Source of the DNA: Achromobacter piechaudii NBRC 102461
Lineage (GTDB): Bacteria > Pseudomonadota > Gammaproteobacteria > Burkholderiales > Burkholderiaceae_B
NCBI RefSeq assembly: GCF_001571245.1
Contig: NZ_BCTK01000016.1
Span: forward strand, 1-64,000
Direction: 5' to 3'
Length of the DNA stretch: 64,000 nt
Each line of letters starts with the position of its first letter. Positions within the stretch are counted from its first letter, which is position 1. Below are positions 39,161 through 49,476 of this stretch, one piece after another. Below the pieces are notes generated by a model that saw only the letters and a list, made by a program, of their open reading frames with translations, had not been told where the DNA came from and did not search any database. Both the position numbers and the translations under genes were made by a program.

Positions 39161-41122
39161 TTGGCCACTCCACGTTACACCGAGGCGTCCATTCGCGTCC
39201 TGAAGGGGCTGGAGCCCGTGCGCCAGCGCCCGGGCATGTACACCCGCACCGAAAACCCTCTGCACGTCGTGCAGGAGGTCATTGATAACGCCGCAGACGA
39301 GGCCCTGGCCGGCTACGGCAAACAGATCCAGGTCACGTTGCACAGTGATGGCAGCGTGTCCGTCGAGGATGACGGCCGGGGCATCCCCGTCGGCCTGCAT
39401 CCCGAAGAAGGCGCGCCCGTCGTCGAACTGGTCTTCACCCGCCTGCATGCGGGCGGCAAGTTCGACAAGGCGGGCGGCGGCGCCTATGCGTTTTCGGGTG
39501 GCCTGCACGGGGTGGGCGTTTCCGTCACCAATGCGCTGGCGACCCGGCTTGAAGTCGTCGTCTGGCGCGATGGCGCGGTCAACCGCCTGGTCTTCAAGGG
39601 CGGCGATGTCGCCGAGCCCCTGGCGCCCTACGAGGCGGGCGGCCGCAAGAAATCCGGCACGCGCGTGCGCGTCTGGCCCGACGCCAAGTATTTCGACAGC
39701 CCCAATATCCCGCTGGGCGAGCTGACGCACCTGCTGCGCAGCAAGGCCGTGCTGCTGCCCGGCGTGAAGGTCACGCTGGTCAACGAGAAAACCGGCGACA
39801 CCAAGACCTGGCAATACCAGGACGGTCTGCGCGGCTATCTGGCCGAAGCCCTGACCGGCGCCGAACTCATGGTGCCGTTCTTCGAAGGCCAGCAATATGC
39901 CGGCGCCGACCACGAGAACTTCGCCGAAGGCGAGGGCGCTCAGTGGGTCGTGGCCTGGACCGAGGACGGCAACGCCGTACGCGAGTCCTACGTGAACCTG
40001 ATCCCGACGCCGGCAGGCGGCACGCATGAATCGGGTTTGCGCGAAGGCCTGTTCGGCGCGGTGAAGGGCTTTGCCGAACTGCACAGCCTGTTGCCCAAGG
40101 GCGTGAAGCTGCTGCCCGAAGACGTGTTCGCGCGCGCCAGCTTCGTGCTGTCGGCCAAAGTGCTGGACCCGCAATTCCAGGGCCAGATCAAGGAACGCCT
40201 GAACAGCCGCGACGCCGTGCGTCTGGTGGGCGGCTTTGCCAAAAGCGCGCTGGACCTCTGGCTGCACAGCAACGTCGAATACGGCAAGAAGCTGGCTGAA
40301 CTGGCCATCCGCCAGGCGCAGGCGCGCCAGCGTTCGGCCCAAAAGGTTGAAAAGCGCAAGAGTTCCGGCGTGGCCGTGCTGCCCGGCAAGTTGACCGATT
40401 GCGAATCCAGCGACGCCAGCCGCACCGAGGTGTTCCTGGTCGAGGGCGACTCGGCCGGCGGCTCCGCCAAGATGGGGCGCGACAAGGAATTTCAGGCCAT
40501 CCTGCCCTTGCGCGGCAAGGTGCTCAATTCCTGGGAAGTGGATCGCGATCGGCTCTTTGCCAATAACGAAATCCACGATATTTCGGTGGCGATCGGCGTG
40601 GACCCTCACGGTCCGAACGACACGCCTGACCTGTCCGGCCTGCGCTACGGCCGCATCTGCATCCTGTCCGATGCAGACGTCGATGGCTCGCACATCCAGG
40701 TCTTGCTGCTGACCCTGTTCTACAAGCACTTTCCCAAGCTCGTCGAAGCCGGCAACGTGTTCGTGGCCAAGCCGCCCTTGTTCCGTCTGGATGTCCCCGC
40801 GCAGGGCAAGCGCCCGGCGCGCAAGATCTACTGTCTGGACGAAGGCGAGCTTGAAGCTGCGCAGGACAAGCTGCGCAAGGAAGGCGTGCGCGAAGGCGCC
40901 TGGGCGGTCAGCCGCTTCAAGGGCCTGGGCGAAATGAATCCTGAACAGCTGTGGGAAACCACCATGAATCCGGACACGCGCCGCCTGCTGCCCGTGGGTT
41001 ATGGCGATCAGACCCCCGAAGACACCACCCGCATGTTCGACATGCTGATGGGCAAGGGCGAGTCCTCGCAGCGTCGCGCCTGGATCGAGGAAAAGGGCAA
41101 TCTGGCCGAGCTGGATATCTGA
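39161..41122 (+). CDS. parE: DNA topoisomerase IV subunit B (ParE)
   Basis: This 653-residue ATPase subunit decatenates daughter chromosomes with ParC. The GHKL ATPase shows EVIDNAADEALAGYG and DDGRGIPVGLHPEEG, followed by the ATP-lid segment GGLHGVGVSVTNALA. The TOPRIM domain has VEGDSAGGSAKMGRD and ILSDADVDGSHI. The C-terminal QRFKGLGEMNP-type motif is present (SRFKGLGEMNPEQLW). The short length and lack of the GyrB insert identify ParE rather than GyrB. The likely start is TTG 39161 with TGGGGA upstream; the open frame continues to 39017 but without similarity. It overlaps the next gene by one base, and parC follows. Confidence 0.96.
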   Translation: MATPRYTEASIRVLKGLEPVRQRPGMYTRTENPLHVVQEVIDNAADEALAGYGKQIQVTLHSDGSVSVEDDGRGIPVGLHPEEGAPVVELVFTRLHAGGKFDKAGGGAYAFSGGLHGVGVSVTNALATRLEVVVWRDGAVNRLVFKGGDVAEPLAPYEAGGRKKSGTRVRVWPDAKYFDSPNIPLGELTHLLRSKAVLLPGVKVTLVNEKTGDTKTWQYQDGLRGYLAEALTGAELMVPFFEGQQYAGADHENFAEGEGAQWVVAWTEDGNAVRESYVNLIPTPAGGTHESGLREGLFGAVKGFAELHSLLPKGVKLLPEDVFARASFVLSAKVLDPQFQGQIKERLNSRDAVRLVGGFAKSALDLWLHSNVEYGKKLAELAIRQAQARQRSAQKVEKRKSSGVAVLPGKLTDCESSDASRTEVFLVEGDSAGGSAKMGRDKEFQAILPLRGKVLNSWEVDRDRLFANNEIHDISVAIGVDPHGPNDTPDLSGLRYGRICILSDADVDGSHIQVLLLTLFYKHFPKLVEAGNVFVAKPPLFRLDVPAQGKRPARKIYCLDEGELEAAQDKLRKEGVREGAWAVSRFKGLGEMNPEQLWETTMNPDTRRLLPVGYGDQTPEDTTRMFDMLMGKGESSQRRAWIEEKGNLAELDI

Positions 41123-41718
41123 TGACGTCCTCGCTCCCTGATACCGTGCGCATGACCGTCGACATGACGGCCGACGACTACGCGGAATTCGCTGCCTATG
41201 TATATAAGCGGCCCGAGATGCGCCGGCGTCGCTACCGGTCGCATCTGCGTTTCGGCATCCTGATGATCGTCGCGCTTTTCGCTTACCTGGTCTGGCAGAC
41301 CTGGGACGGCAAGGGGCCCAACTGGTCTCAGATGCTGCCCGTGTATTTCGAGGGGCTGGCGGTCGGCCTGGGCATCCTGGCGCTGTTGGCGCTGGCTTAC
41401 GAATTTGTCCTGCCGCCGCTGGTCCGCATGAATACGCGGCGCATGCTCAAGAAACAGCCCGACGACCTGTTCCTGGGACGCCATCAGCTGGACTTCGGCC
41501 CCGAGGGCATTCTGGATACCACCGCCGGCGCCTCCGGGCAGATGCAGTGGTCGGATATCCGGCGCGTCGAGGAAACGCCGCAGCACCTGTACGTCATCCT
41601 GGGCACCTTGCAGGGCGTGATCATTCCCAAGCGCGGCCAGGACGCCGCCACGCTGGCAGCGGTGCGCGCCCAGATGCGCGCGCATGTCGCCGACACCCAG
41701 CTGGCCGCGTCCGCGTGA
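41122..41718 (+). CDS. YcxB-like membrane protein of unknown function
   Basis: This 198-residue protein has two central hydrophobic segments (FGILMIVALFAYLVWQTW and LAVGLGILALLALAYEFVLP) and a soluble C-terminal domain. The pattern of RMLKKQPDDLFLGRHQLDFGPEGILD followed by WSDIRRVEETPQHLYVILG resembles the YcxB-like domain (PF14317), whose role is unknown. It begins in the parE stop (TGATG) and lies 46 bases before parC, so it is evidently part of a parE-parC transcript. A conserved gene between topoisomerase IV subunits is uncommon outside this group. Confidence 0.85.
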   Translation: MTSSLPDTVRMTVDMTADDYAEFAAYVYKRPEMRRRRYRSHLRFGILMIVALFAYLVWQTWDGKGPNWSQMLPVYFEGLAVGLGILALLALAYEFVLPPLVRMNTRRMLKKQPDDLFLGRHQLDFGPEGILDTTAGASGQMQWSDIRRVEETPQHLYVILGTLQGVIIPKRGQDAATLAAVRAQMRAHVADTQLAASA

Positions 41719-41764
41719 AGGCGCATTGACGCCGTTTCGATGAAATTGTCTACCTGAACACAAC

Positions 41765-44095
41765 ATGACCGACAGCAATCAACCCGGCCTGTTCGACTCC
41801 ACCCCGCCCGACGGCGATGGCGACGCCAATGCCGCCATCACGCTGGCGCGTTACGCGGAACAGGCTTATCTGGACTACGCGGTCTCCGTCGTGCGCGGCC
41901 GCGCCTTGCCCGACGTGGGCGACGGGCAAAAGCCCGTGCAACGCCGCATCCTCTTCGCCATGCAGGCAATGGGGCTTGCCGCCGGCGCCAAGCCGGTGAA
42001 GTCGGCGCGCGTCGTGGGCGACGTGCTGGGCAAGTACCACCCGCATGGCGACCAGGCCGCTTACGACGCCATGGTCCGCATGGCGCAGGACTTTTCCCTG
42101 CGCTATCCGCTGATCGACGGCCAGGGCAACTTCGGCTCGCGCGACGGCGACAACGCCGCCGCCATGCGATACACCGAAGCGCGCCTGACTCCCATCGCCA
42201 AGCTGCTGCTCGATGAGCTGGACGAGGGCACGGTCGACTTCGTGCCCAACTACGACGGCAGCCAGCAAGAACCGCAGATGCTTCCCGCGCGCCTGCCCGT
42301 GATGTTGCTGAACGGCGCATCGGGCATCGCCGTCGGCATGGCCACCGAGATTCCGCCGCACAACCTGCGCGAAGTCGCGCAGGCCTGCGTGGCGCTGATC
42401 AAGCAGCCGCAGTTGCCGGACGCCGACCTACACGCCATGATCCCCGGACCCGACTTTGCCGGTGGCGGCCAGATCATCACGCCAGCGGCCGACATCGCGC
42501 AGATCTACGGCACGGGACGCGGTTCGCTGAAAGTGCGCGCGCGCTGGACCTTCGAGGAAATGGCGCGCGGCCAGTGGCAGCTGGTGATCACCGAGCTGCC
42601 CCCCGGTACCTCCGGCCAGAAGGTGCTGGAAGAGATCGAGGAAATCACCAACCCCAAGGTCAAGTCCGGCAAGAAGAGCCTGACGCCCGAGCAGACGCAG
42701 GCCAAGGCGGTAATGCTGAACCTGCTGGACGCCGTGCGCGACGAATCGGGCAAGGACGCGGCCGTGCGGCTGGTGTTCGAACCCAAGACCTCGCGCGTGG
42801 ACCGCGACGAATTCGTCAATACGCTGCTGGCGCAGACCAGCATGGAAAGCAGCTCGTCGATCAACCTGGTGTGCATCGGCACCGATGGCCGGCCCCGCCA
42901 GAAGGGCTTGCGCGACATCCTGGTCGAATGGGTGGCGTTCCGCACCCATACCGTGGTGCGCCGCACGCGCTTCCGCCTGGATAAGGTCACCGACCGCATC
43001 CACGTGCTGGAAGGCCGCATGCTGGTCTACCTGAACGTCGACGAAGTCATCCAGACGATCCGCGAATCCGACGAGCCGCGCGCCGCGCTGATGGAGCGGT
43101 TCAAGCTGTCCGAGCGCCAGGCCGAAGACATCCTGGAAATGCGCTTGCGTCAGTTGGCGCGCCTGGAAGGCTTCAAGATCGAGCAGGAGTTGGCCGACAA
43201 GCGCAAGGATCAGATCTCGCTGCAAGAGCTGCTGGACAATCCCACGACGCTCAAGCGCCTGCTGATCAAAGAGATCGAGGCCGACGCCAAGCAGTATGGC
43301 GACGAGCGCCGCACGCTGATTGAAACCGCCGAACGCGCCGTGCTGGAAACCAAGGTGCTGGACGAGCCGGTGACGGTGATCGTGTCGCAAAAGGGTTGGT
43401 TGCGGGCTCGCCAGGGCCACGGCCATGACGCCTCGCAATTCACGTTCAAGCAGGGCGACGACCTGTACGGCGCCTTCGAATGCCGCACCACCGACACGCT
43501 GATCGCCATGGGCGACAACGGCCGCGTGTACTCGGTGCCCGTGGGGGGGCTGCCGTCGGCGCGTGGCGATGGCCAACCGGTCACCACGATGATCGACCTG
43601 GAATCCGGCACGCGCATCGTCCACACCATCGCAGCCGCGCCCGAATCGCGCTGGCTGCTGGCCACGCGCGGCGGCTATGGCTTTGCGGCCAAGCTGTCCG
43701 ACATGGTCAGCCGTCAACGCGCCGGCAAGCAGTTCATCACGCTGGAAACCGGCGATGAAATGCTGCGCCCGGTGCCCTTGTTCGAGGGCGCCACGCAACT
43801 GGCCCTGCTGTCGGCCAAGGGCAAGTTCCTGGTGTTCGGGCTGGACGAGTGCAAGTCCTTGTCGGGTGGCGGCCGGGGCACCATCCTGATGGGCCTGGAC
43901 GCGTCGGACAAGCTGGACCAGACGGTGCCGATTGGCGCTCGCGGCCTGCGCGCCACGGGTATCTACCGCAACAAGCTGACCGAAGACATCCTGGCCGGCG
44001 ACGCGCTGGCGCCCTATGTGGGCAAGCGCGCGCGCAAGGGTCGCCAGCTGGATGTGCGTCCCAAGCAGCCCGTGCTCTCGCCGGTGCTGGCATAA
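41765..44095 (+). CDS. parC: DNA topoisomerase IV subunit A (ParC)
   Basis: This 776-residue DNA-breaking subunit has the catalytic tyrosine at Y136 ([11 protein letters not shown]) and the helix-turn-helix block [15 protein letters not shown]. Its C-terminal domain is a short beta-pinwheel with few GyrA-box-like repeats, as expected for ParC. The quinolone-resistance region reads [12 protein letters not shown], with Gln and Asp at the sites of E. coli Ser80 and Glu84. It lies downstream of parE and the YcxB-like gene in one run. ATG 41765 follows an AT-rich leader. Confidence 0.97.
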   Translation: MTDSNQPGLFDSTPPDGDGDANAAITLARYAEQAYLDYAVSVVRGRALPDVGDGQKPVQRRILFAMQAMGLAAGAKPVKSARVVGDVLGKYHPHGDQAAYDAMVRMAQDFSLRYPLIDGQGNFGSRDGDNAAAMRYTEARLTPIAKLLLDELDEGTVDFVPNYDGSQQEPQMLPARLPVMLLNGASGIAVGMATEIPPHNLREVAQACVALIKQPQLPDADLHAMIPGPDFAGGGQIITPAADIAQIYGTGRGSLKVRARWTFEEMARGQWQLVITELPPGTSGQKVLEEIEEITNPKVKSGKKSLTPEQTQAKAVMLNLLDAVRDESGKDAAVRLVFEPKTSRVDRDEFVNTLLAQTSMESSSSINLVCIGTDGRPRQKGLRDILVEWVAFRTHTVVRRTRFRLDKVTDRIHVLEGRMLVYLNVDEVIQTIRESDEPRAALMERFKLSERQAEDILEMRLRQLARLEGFKIEQELADKRKDQISLQELLDNPTTLKRLLIKEIEADAKQYGDERRTLIETAERAVLETKVLDEPVTVIVSQKGWLRARQGHGHDASQFTFKQGDDLYGAFECRTTDTLIAMGDNGRVYSVPVGGLPSARGDGQPVTTMIDLESGTRIVHTIAAAPESRWLLATRGGYGFAAKLSDMVSRQRAGKQFITLETGDEMLRPVPLFEGATQLALLSAKGKFLVFGLDECKSLSGGGRGTILMGLDASDKLDQTVPIGARGLRATGIYRNKLTEDILAGDALAPYVGKRARKGRQLDVRPKQPVLSPVLA

Positions 44096-44217
44096 CGCGG
44101 TTCCTGGACGCGGGAGCGCCCCGCGTCCAGGGCATCGGGCCGTGATGAACCGTCGGCTTCTGGCCGGCTGCATGTAATGAACCTATCAACGCGCAAGCAC
44201 TGCGCAGGGGCGTGCCC

Positions 44218-45423
44218 ATGACCGTAGCCCCGACCCTGGCCGGGCCGCGCCTGCATCATGTCGATGCCCTGCGCGGCTTCGCGCTGTTCGGCATCCTGAT
44301 CGTGAACATCGGCGTGTTCTCGTCGCCTTTCTATGGCGCGGGCATGGCCGACCCCAACTATTCCAGTGCGCTGGACGTGGCGGTGCGCTGGCTCATCGCC
44401 TGCCTGTTCGAAACCAAGTTCTATCTGCTGTTCTCATTCCTGTTCGGCTACAGCTTCACTTTGCAGATGTCGGCGGCCGAACGTGGCCAGGCGGCGTTCG
44501 GCCCGCGCTTCCTGCGGCGGCTGGCGGGTCTGGCCGCGCTGGGGTTGATGCACGCCGTGCTGTTCTATCAGGGCGACATCCTGCTGACCTACGCCTTGCT
44601 GGGCCTGGGCCTCTTGGCGTGTCGCACATTGGCGCCCAAGCACGCGTTGCGCGCCGCGCTATGGCTGATCGTGGTGGCTTCGCTGGTCTGGGCCCTGTTG
44701 GGCCTGCTCAGTTATCTGGACCCCGTGCCCGCCGACTACATCGCGCAATACCACGCCGAGGCGCTGGCCTCCATCCAGGCGTATCGCGGCACGATCGGTA
44801 CGACGATCGACCAGCACATCCACGAACTGTCCACATCGGTCTGGTTCATGGTGCTGTTCGTGCAGGGGCCATTTGTCTTCGCCATGTTTCTTGCCGGGTA
44901 TGCGTTGGGCCGACGCCGCGCCCTGGACGATCCGTGGCGTCAGCCGCGCGTGCTTTGGCTCTTGTGCGCGATTGGCCTGCTGCCGGGGCTGGCGGGGTCG
45001 GCGCTGTACGCCACCTCGTCCCTGCCGTCTGCCGGCGTGGCCTGGGAATTGCCCGGCCTGGCGGCTGATCTGCTGACTGCGCCGCTGTTGAGCATGACCT
45101 ATGCCGCTGCCTTTCTGCTGGCGATCCGCACCCGGGCGCTGAGTCGCCTGGGCGCCTGGCTGGCGCCGGCGGGGCGCATGGCGTTGAGCAACTACCTGAT
45201 GCAGTCGGTGATTTGCGCATTCCTGTTCACCGGCTGGGGTTTGCGGTTGTTTGCGTCGGTGTCGCCGCTGACTAGCGTGGGCATTGCCGTGGCGATTTTC
45301 GGCTTGCAGCTGCCCTGGTCCGCGTGGTGGCTGCGGCGCCACGCTTACGGACCGGTGGAATGGGTGTTGCGCGCGCTCACGCTTTGGGCGTTGCCGCCGT
45401 GGCGGCGGACGCGCGCGGCCTGA
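44218..45423 (+). CDS. DUF418 family inner-membrane protein
   Basis: This 401-residue membrane protein has about nine or ten helices. It begins with the DUF418 N-terminal signature (HHVDALRGFALFGILIVNIGVF) and has the conserved C-terminal block PAGRMALSNYLMQSVI. The family resembles acyltransferase-3-like (OafA-type) membrane proteins, but no reaction has been assigned to this branch. ATG 44218 fits the ribosome site AGGGGCG better than GTG 44212. It ends at 45423, and directly past the stop a 30-base repeat reads on in the +1 frame as coding-like 10-residue repeats. The C-terminus could therefore be frameshifted or truncated. Confidence 0.85.
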   Translation: MTVAPTLAGPRLHHVDALRGFALFGILIVNIGVFSSPFYGAGMADPNYSSALDVAVRWLIACLFETKFYLLFSFLFGYSFTLQMSAAERGQAAFGPRFLRRLAGLAALGLMHAVLFYQGDILLTYALLGLGLLACRTLAPKHALRAALWLIVVASLVWALLGLLSYLDPVPADYIAQYHAEALASIQAYRGTIGTTIDQHIHELSTSVWFMVLFVQGPFVFAMFLAGYALGRRRALDDPWRQPRVLWLLCAIGLLPGLAGSALYATSSLPSAGVAWELPGLAADLLTAPLLSMTYAAAFLLAIRTRALSRLGAWLAPAGRMALSNYLMQSVICAFLFTGWGLRLFASVSPLTSVGIAVAIFGLQLPWSAWWLRRHAYGPVEWVLRALTLWALPPWRRTRAA

Positions 45424-45600
45424 TCGGACCGCCGATTTCGTCGACCGGACCGATCAGACCGTCGACCCCATCGCGTGGACCGATCACTCCGCTTCTCACA
45501 TCGCGCAGTCCGATTACACCCCCCCGCTCATATCGCGCAGTCCGATGAGACCGCCGATCTCATCGCGCGAACCAATCAGACCGCGAAGGCTTCAGACCGA
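45422..45600 (+). repeat. Degenerate 30-bp tandem repeat after the DUF418 gene
   Basis: About six units with a 30-base period follow the DUF418 stop codon. The unit core is GATCAGACC...CTCATCGCGC, and one unit has 32 bases. Read in the +1 frame relative to DUF418, units give 10-residue repeats such as DRTADFVDRT, DQTVDPIAWT and DHSASHIAQS; DETADLIART recurs after the two-base shift. The regular period in codon multiples suggests former coding DNA or a decaying minisatellite. Confidence 0.8.
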
Positions 45601-45615
45601 GACCGCGCAGTCCTT

Positions 45616-48231
45616 TCATACCGCGCATGCGTGCACACCGCCAACCGCGCCGCCGTCCCGCCGACCTTGACGCAGCCACATGCCGGCCAGCAGCAACAGC
45701 GCCGGCAGGTAGAACCAATAGTCCGACCAGCGCTGCGGATTCGGCGCTTTCACCTGCACCACGTCCCAGCCTTGTTCCCAGCCTGCGCGCTGCGCGCGGC
45801 TGCCGAAGCGCACGCCGCCGATCTGGATCTGGTCGCCCAGGCTCATCAGCGTCACCCCGGCTTCGGCCAGGCGGCGGCGGCCGGCATCGGGTGCGTCGGC
45901 GTCCGCCTGTAGCGCGGGCAGAGCCACGGCGACGGTCTTGTTCAATTCATCGCCTTCCAGGTTGATCCCGCGCAGCACGACGGTCAGGCGGCCGTTGTCC
46001 GGCATCGTGGCGGCCAGCGCCTGCATGTCGGAGGCGGGCCGGCTCTCGTCGGGCGAGGCGAAATGGTCCATGAACCAGTCCGGCCGGAACAGCATGAAAG
46101 TCACCAGCAGCAGCACGCCCACCTCGGTCCACGTGCAGCGCGTGCGAAACCAGCGCATGGTGGCGGCGGCAAAGGTCAGGGACGCCAGCGTGGCGCCCGC
46201 CACCACCAGCGCCAATTCCCAACCGTAGTTGACGTCGATCAGCAGCAGGGTGGGGTTGAACACGAACATGAACGGCAGGATGGCGGTGCGCGCGGCGTAC
46301 GTCACGCCCTGGATGCCGGTCTTGATGGGGTCCTCGCCCGAGATCGCCGCGGCCGCGAAGGTCGCCAGTCCTACGGGTGGCGTGATGTCGGCCATGATGC
46401 CGTAATAGAACACGAACATATGCACGGCGATCAGCGGGATGACCAGCCCGTTCTGCGCGCCCAGTTCCACCACCACGGGCGCCATCAGCGTCGCCATCAG
46501 GATGTAGTTGGCCGTGGTGGGCATGCCCAGCCCCAGGATCAGGCAGACCAGCGCCGTGAAGATCAGCATCAGCAGCACGTTGCCCATCGACACCAGTTCG
46601 ACGAAGGCGGTCATGCGCAGCCCCAGGCCCGTCAGCGTGATGGCGCCGACGATCAACCCCGCCGTGCCGCACGCGATGGCGATGCCGATCATGTTGCGGG
46701 CCCCGTCCTGCAAGCCGCCGATGGCGTCGCGCCAGCCCTGCCGCCAGGCGGGCGCGGCGTCCTGCTTGCGAAACCAGGCGATCAGCGGACGCTGCGTGAC
46801 CATCTGGAACAGCATCGCCATCGCCGCCCAGAACGCGGACAGCCCGGCGGACAGCTCCAGCACGCTCAAGCACCACACCAGGATGCCGATCGGGATCAGG
46901 AAATACAGGCCGGCGCGCACCGTGGGCCAGGGCTGCGGGCGCACGGGGTGTTTGATGTCGATGTCCTGCGGCAAGTCCGGATGCGCGGCGGCGACACGCA
47001 GCAACCACACGTACAGCGCCGCCAGCATCGCCAGCAACACCCAGATGGCCGCCGCACCCGCCATGGCCTGCACGCCGGTGCCGATCCAATACACCGCGCC
47101 CATCACCAGCAAGGTGCCGCTGATGCCCATGCCCCAGCCCGCCAGCTTTTGCAGCGGCGTGCGCGACGGGCCCGATGCCATCATGGGCTGGATACCCAGC
47201 TTCAGCGCTTCCAGGTGGACGATGTAGAAGAGGGCGATGTAGGAAATCGCGGCGGGCAGGATGGCGTGGCGGATGATGTCCGTGTAGGGGATGCCCACGT
47301 ACTCGATCATCAGGAACGCGGCTGCGCCCATGACGGGCGGCATGATCTGGCCGTTGACCGACGACGCGGTTTCGATGGCGCCCGCGCGCACGCCGCCATA
47401 GCCGGCCTTCTTCATGAGCGGGATCGTGAAGATGCCGCCCGTCACCACGTTGGCCACCGACGATGCCGACACCAGCCCGTTGACGGCCGAGGACACCACC
47501 GCCACCTTGGCCGGACCGCCTCGCAAATGGCCCAGCAGCGCGAACGAAACCTGCATCATGTAATTGCCCGCGCCGCACTTGTCCAACATCGAGCCGAGCA
47601 GCACGAAGATGAAGATGTACGACACCGATACGCCCAGGGCCACGCCGTACACGCCCTCGGTGGTCAGCCACATATGCGACATCAGGCGTTCCAGCGATGC
47701 GCCGCGATGCGCCAGCACGTCGGGCAGCCAGGGGCCGGCCAGCACATAAGCCACGAACACGATGCCCAGCACGGTCATGGGCAGGCCAAGCGCGCGGCGC
47801 GTCACTTCCAAGAGCAGCGCCAGCCCCACTACGGCCGTGCCGACGTCCATCGGCGTGGGCTGGCCGGGGCGGCCGGCCAGTTCGTTATAGAACACATACA
47901 GATAGCTGCCGCAAAAGCCCGCCGCCAGCGCCAGTACCCAGTCATACCAGGGCATGCTGTCGCGCGCCGAGCGCTTGCTGGCCGGGTACGCCAGATAGCC
48001 CAGGAACATGGCGATGCCCAGGTGCAGCGCGCGCGCCTCGGTGTCGTTGAAGATGCCCCAGTTGAACGAAAAAGGCAGCGGCGAGGCATACCAGAGTTGG
48101 AAGAAGGACCAGGCGAGCGCGCCAGCGGCCAGCGTGGCGCCCGCGATGCCGCCAACATTGCGGCCCCCTCGGTCGGCATCCGCCACAAGCTGTTCCAGGT
48201 CCGGGGCCGTCGTGTGCGGCACTTTTTGCAT
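45616..48231 (-). CDS. TAXI-TRAP transporter fused permease (DctQM), with DUF3394 C-terminus
   Basis: This 871-residue inner-membrane permease fuses the small and large TRAP membrane subunits, as is usual in TAXI-type systems. It has many helices, the conserved DctM-like segment SASSVANVVTGGIFTIPLMKK and GMPTTANYILMATLMAPVVVELG. A soluble C-terminal extension of the DUF3394 type (about 735-850) follows. It uses a sodium or proton gradient to import a substrate delivered by the binding protein encoded 83 bases upstream. Substrate is unknown: TAXI systems take up C4/C5 acids, glutamate or other small anions. Confidence 0.93.
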   Translation of the reverse strand: MQKVPHTTAPDLEQLVADADRGGRNVGGIAGATLAAGALAWSFFQLWYASPLPFSFNWGIFNDTEARALHLGIAMFLGYLAYPASKRSARDSMPWYDWVLALAAGFCGSYLYVFYNELAGRPGQPTPMDVGTAVVGLALLLEVTRRALGLPMTVLGIVFVAYVLAGPWLPDVLAHRGASLERLMSHMWLTTEGVYGVALGVSVSYIFIFVLLGSMLDKCGAGNYMMQVSFALLGHLRGGPAKVAVVSSAVNGLVSASSVANVVTGGIFTIPLMKKAGYGGVRAGAIETASSVNGQIMPPVMGAAAFLMIEYVGIPYTDIIRHAILPAAISYIALFYIVHLEALKLGIQPMMASGPSRTPLQKLAGWGMGISGTLLVMGAVYWIGTGVQAMAGAAAIWVLLAMLAALYVWLLRVAAAHPDLPQDIDIKHPVRPQPWPTVRAGLYFLIPIGILVWCLSVLELSAGLSAFWAAMAMLFQMVTQRPLIAWFRKQDAAPAWRQGWRDAIGGLQDGARNMIGIAIACGTAGLIVGAITLTGLGLRMTAFVELVSMGNVLLMLIFTALVCLILGLGMPTTANYILMATLMAPVVVELGAQNGLVIPLIAVHMFVFYYGIMADITPPVGLATFAAAAISGEDPIKTGIQGVTYAARTAILPFMFVFNPTLLLIDVNYGWELALVVAGATLASLTFAAATMRWFRTRCTWTEVGVLLLVTFMLFRPDWFMDHFASPDESRPASDMQALAATMPDNGRLTVVLRGINLEGDELNKTVAVALPALQADADAPDAGRRRLAEAGVTLMSLGDQIQIGGVRFGSRAQRAGWEQGWDVVQVKAPNPQRWSDYWFYLPALLLLAGMWLRQGRRDGGAVGGVHACAV

Positions 48232-48314
48232 GGCTTTCCCCTACGTGTCATGGCGCGCGCCGCCGCAGCGGCGCGCGTTGAAACCCCGCGCGTCGATCAC
48301 GCGCCGGGCGAGCC

Positions 48315-49319
48315 TTAGAGCAGGCCCTTTTCCTTGAAGTACTTTTCCGCGCCCGGATGCAAGGGCGCCGACAAGCCGTTCTTGACCATGTCCGCCGGCT
48401 TCAGGTTGGCGAAGGCGGGGTGCAGCTTCTTGAAATCGTCGAAGTTGTCGAACACCGCCTTGACCACGGTGTAGACCGTGGCATCGGGCACGTCCGCCGA
48501 CGTGACGAAGGTGGCGGTGACGCCATACGTCTTGGTTTCAGTGGGGTTGTTTGGATACAGCCCGGCAGGGATCGTGGCGTACGCGTAGTAGGGGTACTTG
48601 GCCACCAGCTTGTCCACCGCCGGCCCGGTCAGCGACACCAGTTTGGCGCCGCAACTGGTGGTCGGGTCCTGGATGTTGGCCGAGGGGTGGCCGACGCCGT
48701 AGAAGAAGCCATCTATCTTGCCGTCGCACACCGCCGAACCGTGCTCGTCAGGGCGCAACTCCGAAGCCAGCGAAAAGTCCTTCATCGTCCAGCCCATCGT
48801 GGCCAGCAGTTCTTCCATCGACGAGCGCGTGCCCGAGCCGGGGTTGCCCACGTTGAAGCGCTTGCCCTTCAAGTCTTCGAAGCTCTTGATGTTCGCGTCC
48901 TTGCGGGTCACCACCGTGAACGGTTCGGGGTGGATCGAAAAGACCGATCGCAGTTTGGTGAACGGGCCCGCCTGCTTGAATTGCCCCTCGCCGTTGTAGG
49001 CGTTGAAGCCTACGTCGGACTGCACCACGCCCAGGTCCAGTTCCCCGGCCTTGATGGTGTTGGCGTTAAAGACCGAGCCGCCGGTCGATTCCACCGAGCA
49101 GCGGATGCCGTGCGTGGCGCGGTCCTTGTTGACCAGGCGGCAGATGGCGCCGCCCGCGGCGTAGTAGACGCCGGTGACGCCGCCTGTGCCGATACTGACA
49201 AACTTTTGTTGAGCGGCGGCGGGCGCCGGCGTGGTGGACAGCAATGCCGTTGCCAAGCCTGCCGCGGCGAGCGTCCAGGCGTTGCGATGGCCCAAGGGGT
49301 GTTTGACGAACGTGGTCAT
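48315..49319 (-). CDS. TAXI-family TRAP transporter solute-binding protein
   Basis: This 334-residue periplasmic binding protein has a signal peptide ([20 protein letters not shown]). It shows the TAXI hallmark sequence near the start of the mature part ([23 protein letters not shown]) and the conserved [15 protein letters not shown] segment. The ligand cannot be told. It lies 83 bases upstream of the fused permease in the same direction and forms one functional importer with it. Confidence 0.94.
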   Translation of the reverse strand: MTTFVKHPLGHRNAWTLAAAGLATALLSTTPAPAAAQQKFVSIGTGGVTGVYYAAGGAICRLVNKDRATHGIRCSVESTGGSVFNANTIKAGELDLGVVQSDVGFNAYNGEGQFKQAGPFTKLRSVFSIHPEPFTVVTRKDANIKSFEDLKGKRFNVGNPGSGTRSSMEELLATMGWTMKDFSLASELRPDEHGSAVCDGKIDGFFYGVGHPSANIQDPTTSCGAKLVSLTGPAVDKLVAKYPYYAYATIPAGLYPNNPTETKTYGVTATFVTSADVPDATVYTVVKAVFDNFDDFKKLHPAFANLKPADMVKNGLSAPLHPGAEKYFKEKGLL

Positions 49320-49438
49320 GCAAACTCCTTAAGGGGTTTTTCCCCGTGATTTGCCGGTCTTTGCCGGCGGTGGGTGCGCTCCGCGAGCCTCTCGGGGCGC
49401 CCTGTGCAAATCATCACGTGCCCGCTTGCGCGGGCGCT

Positions 49439-49461
49439 GCGTGGCGGAGGGACCGCCACGC
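49439..49461. promoter_or_regulatory. GC-rich inverted repeat between the aminotransferase and TAXI genes
   Basis: GCGTGGCGG pairs perfectly with CCGCCACGC around a five-base loop. It sits 16 bases after the aminotransferase stop and about 120 bases upstream of the TAXI start on the same strand. With no T run it may be a stabilising stem, a weak terminator or an operator. Confidence 0.5.
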
Positions 49462-49476
49462 GCAAAGCAGTGGCCG

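Noticed and set aside
45422..45600. CRISPR array in the repeats after DUF418
   Set aside because: The 30-base units are directly adjacent with no spacers and are degenerate; this is a minisatellite-like repeat, and no cas genes are present.
46063..48318. A 751-codon open frame antisense to the TRAP permease
   Set aside because: Its composition (His, Gln, Arg, Asp) mirrors the hydrophobic codons of the permease on the other strand. No family resemblance is visible.
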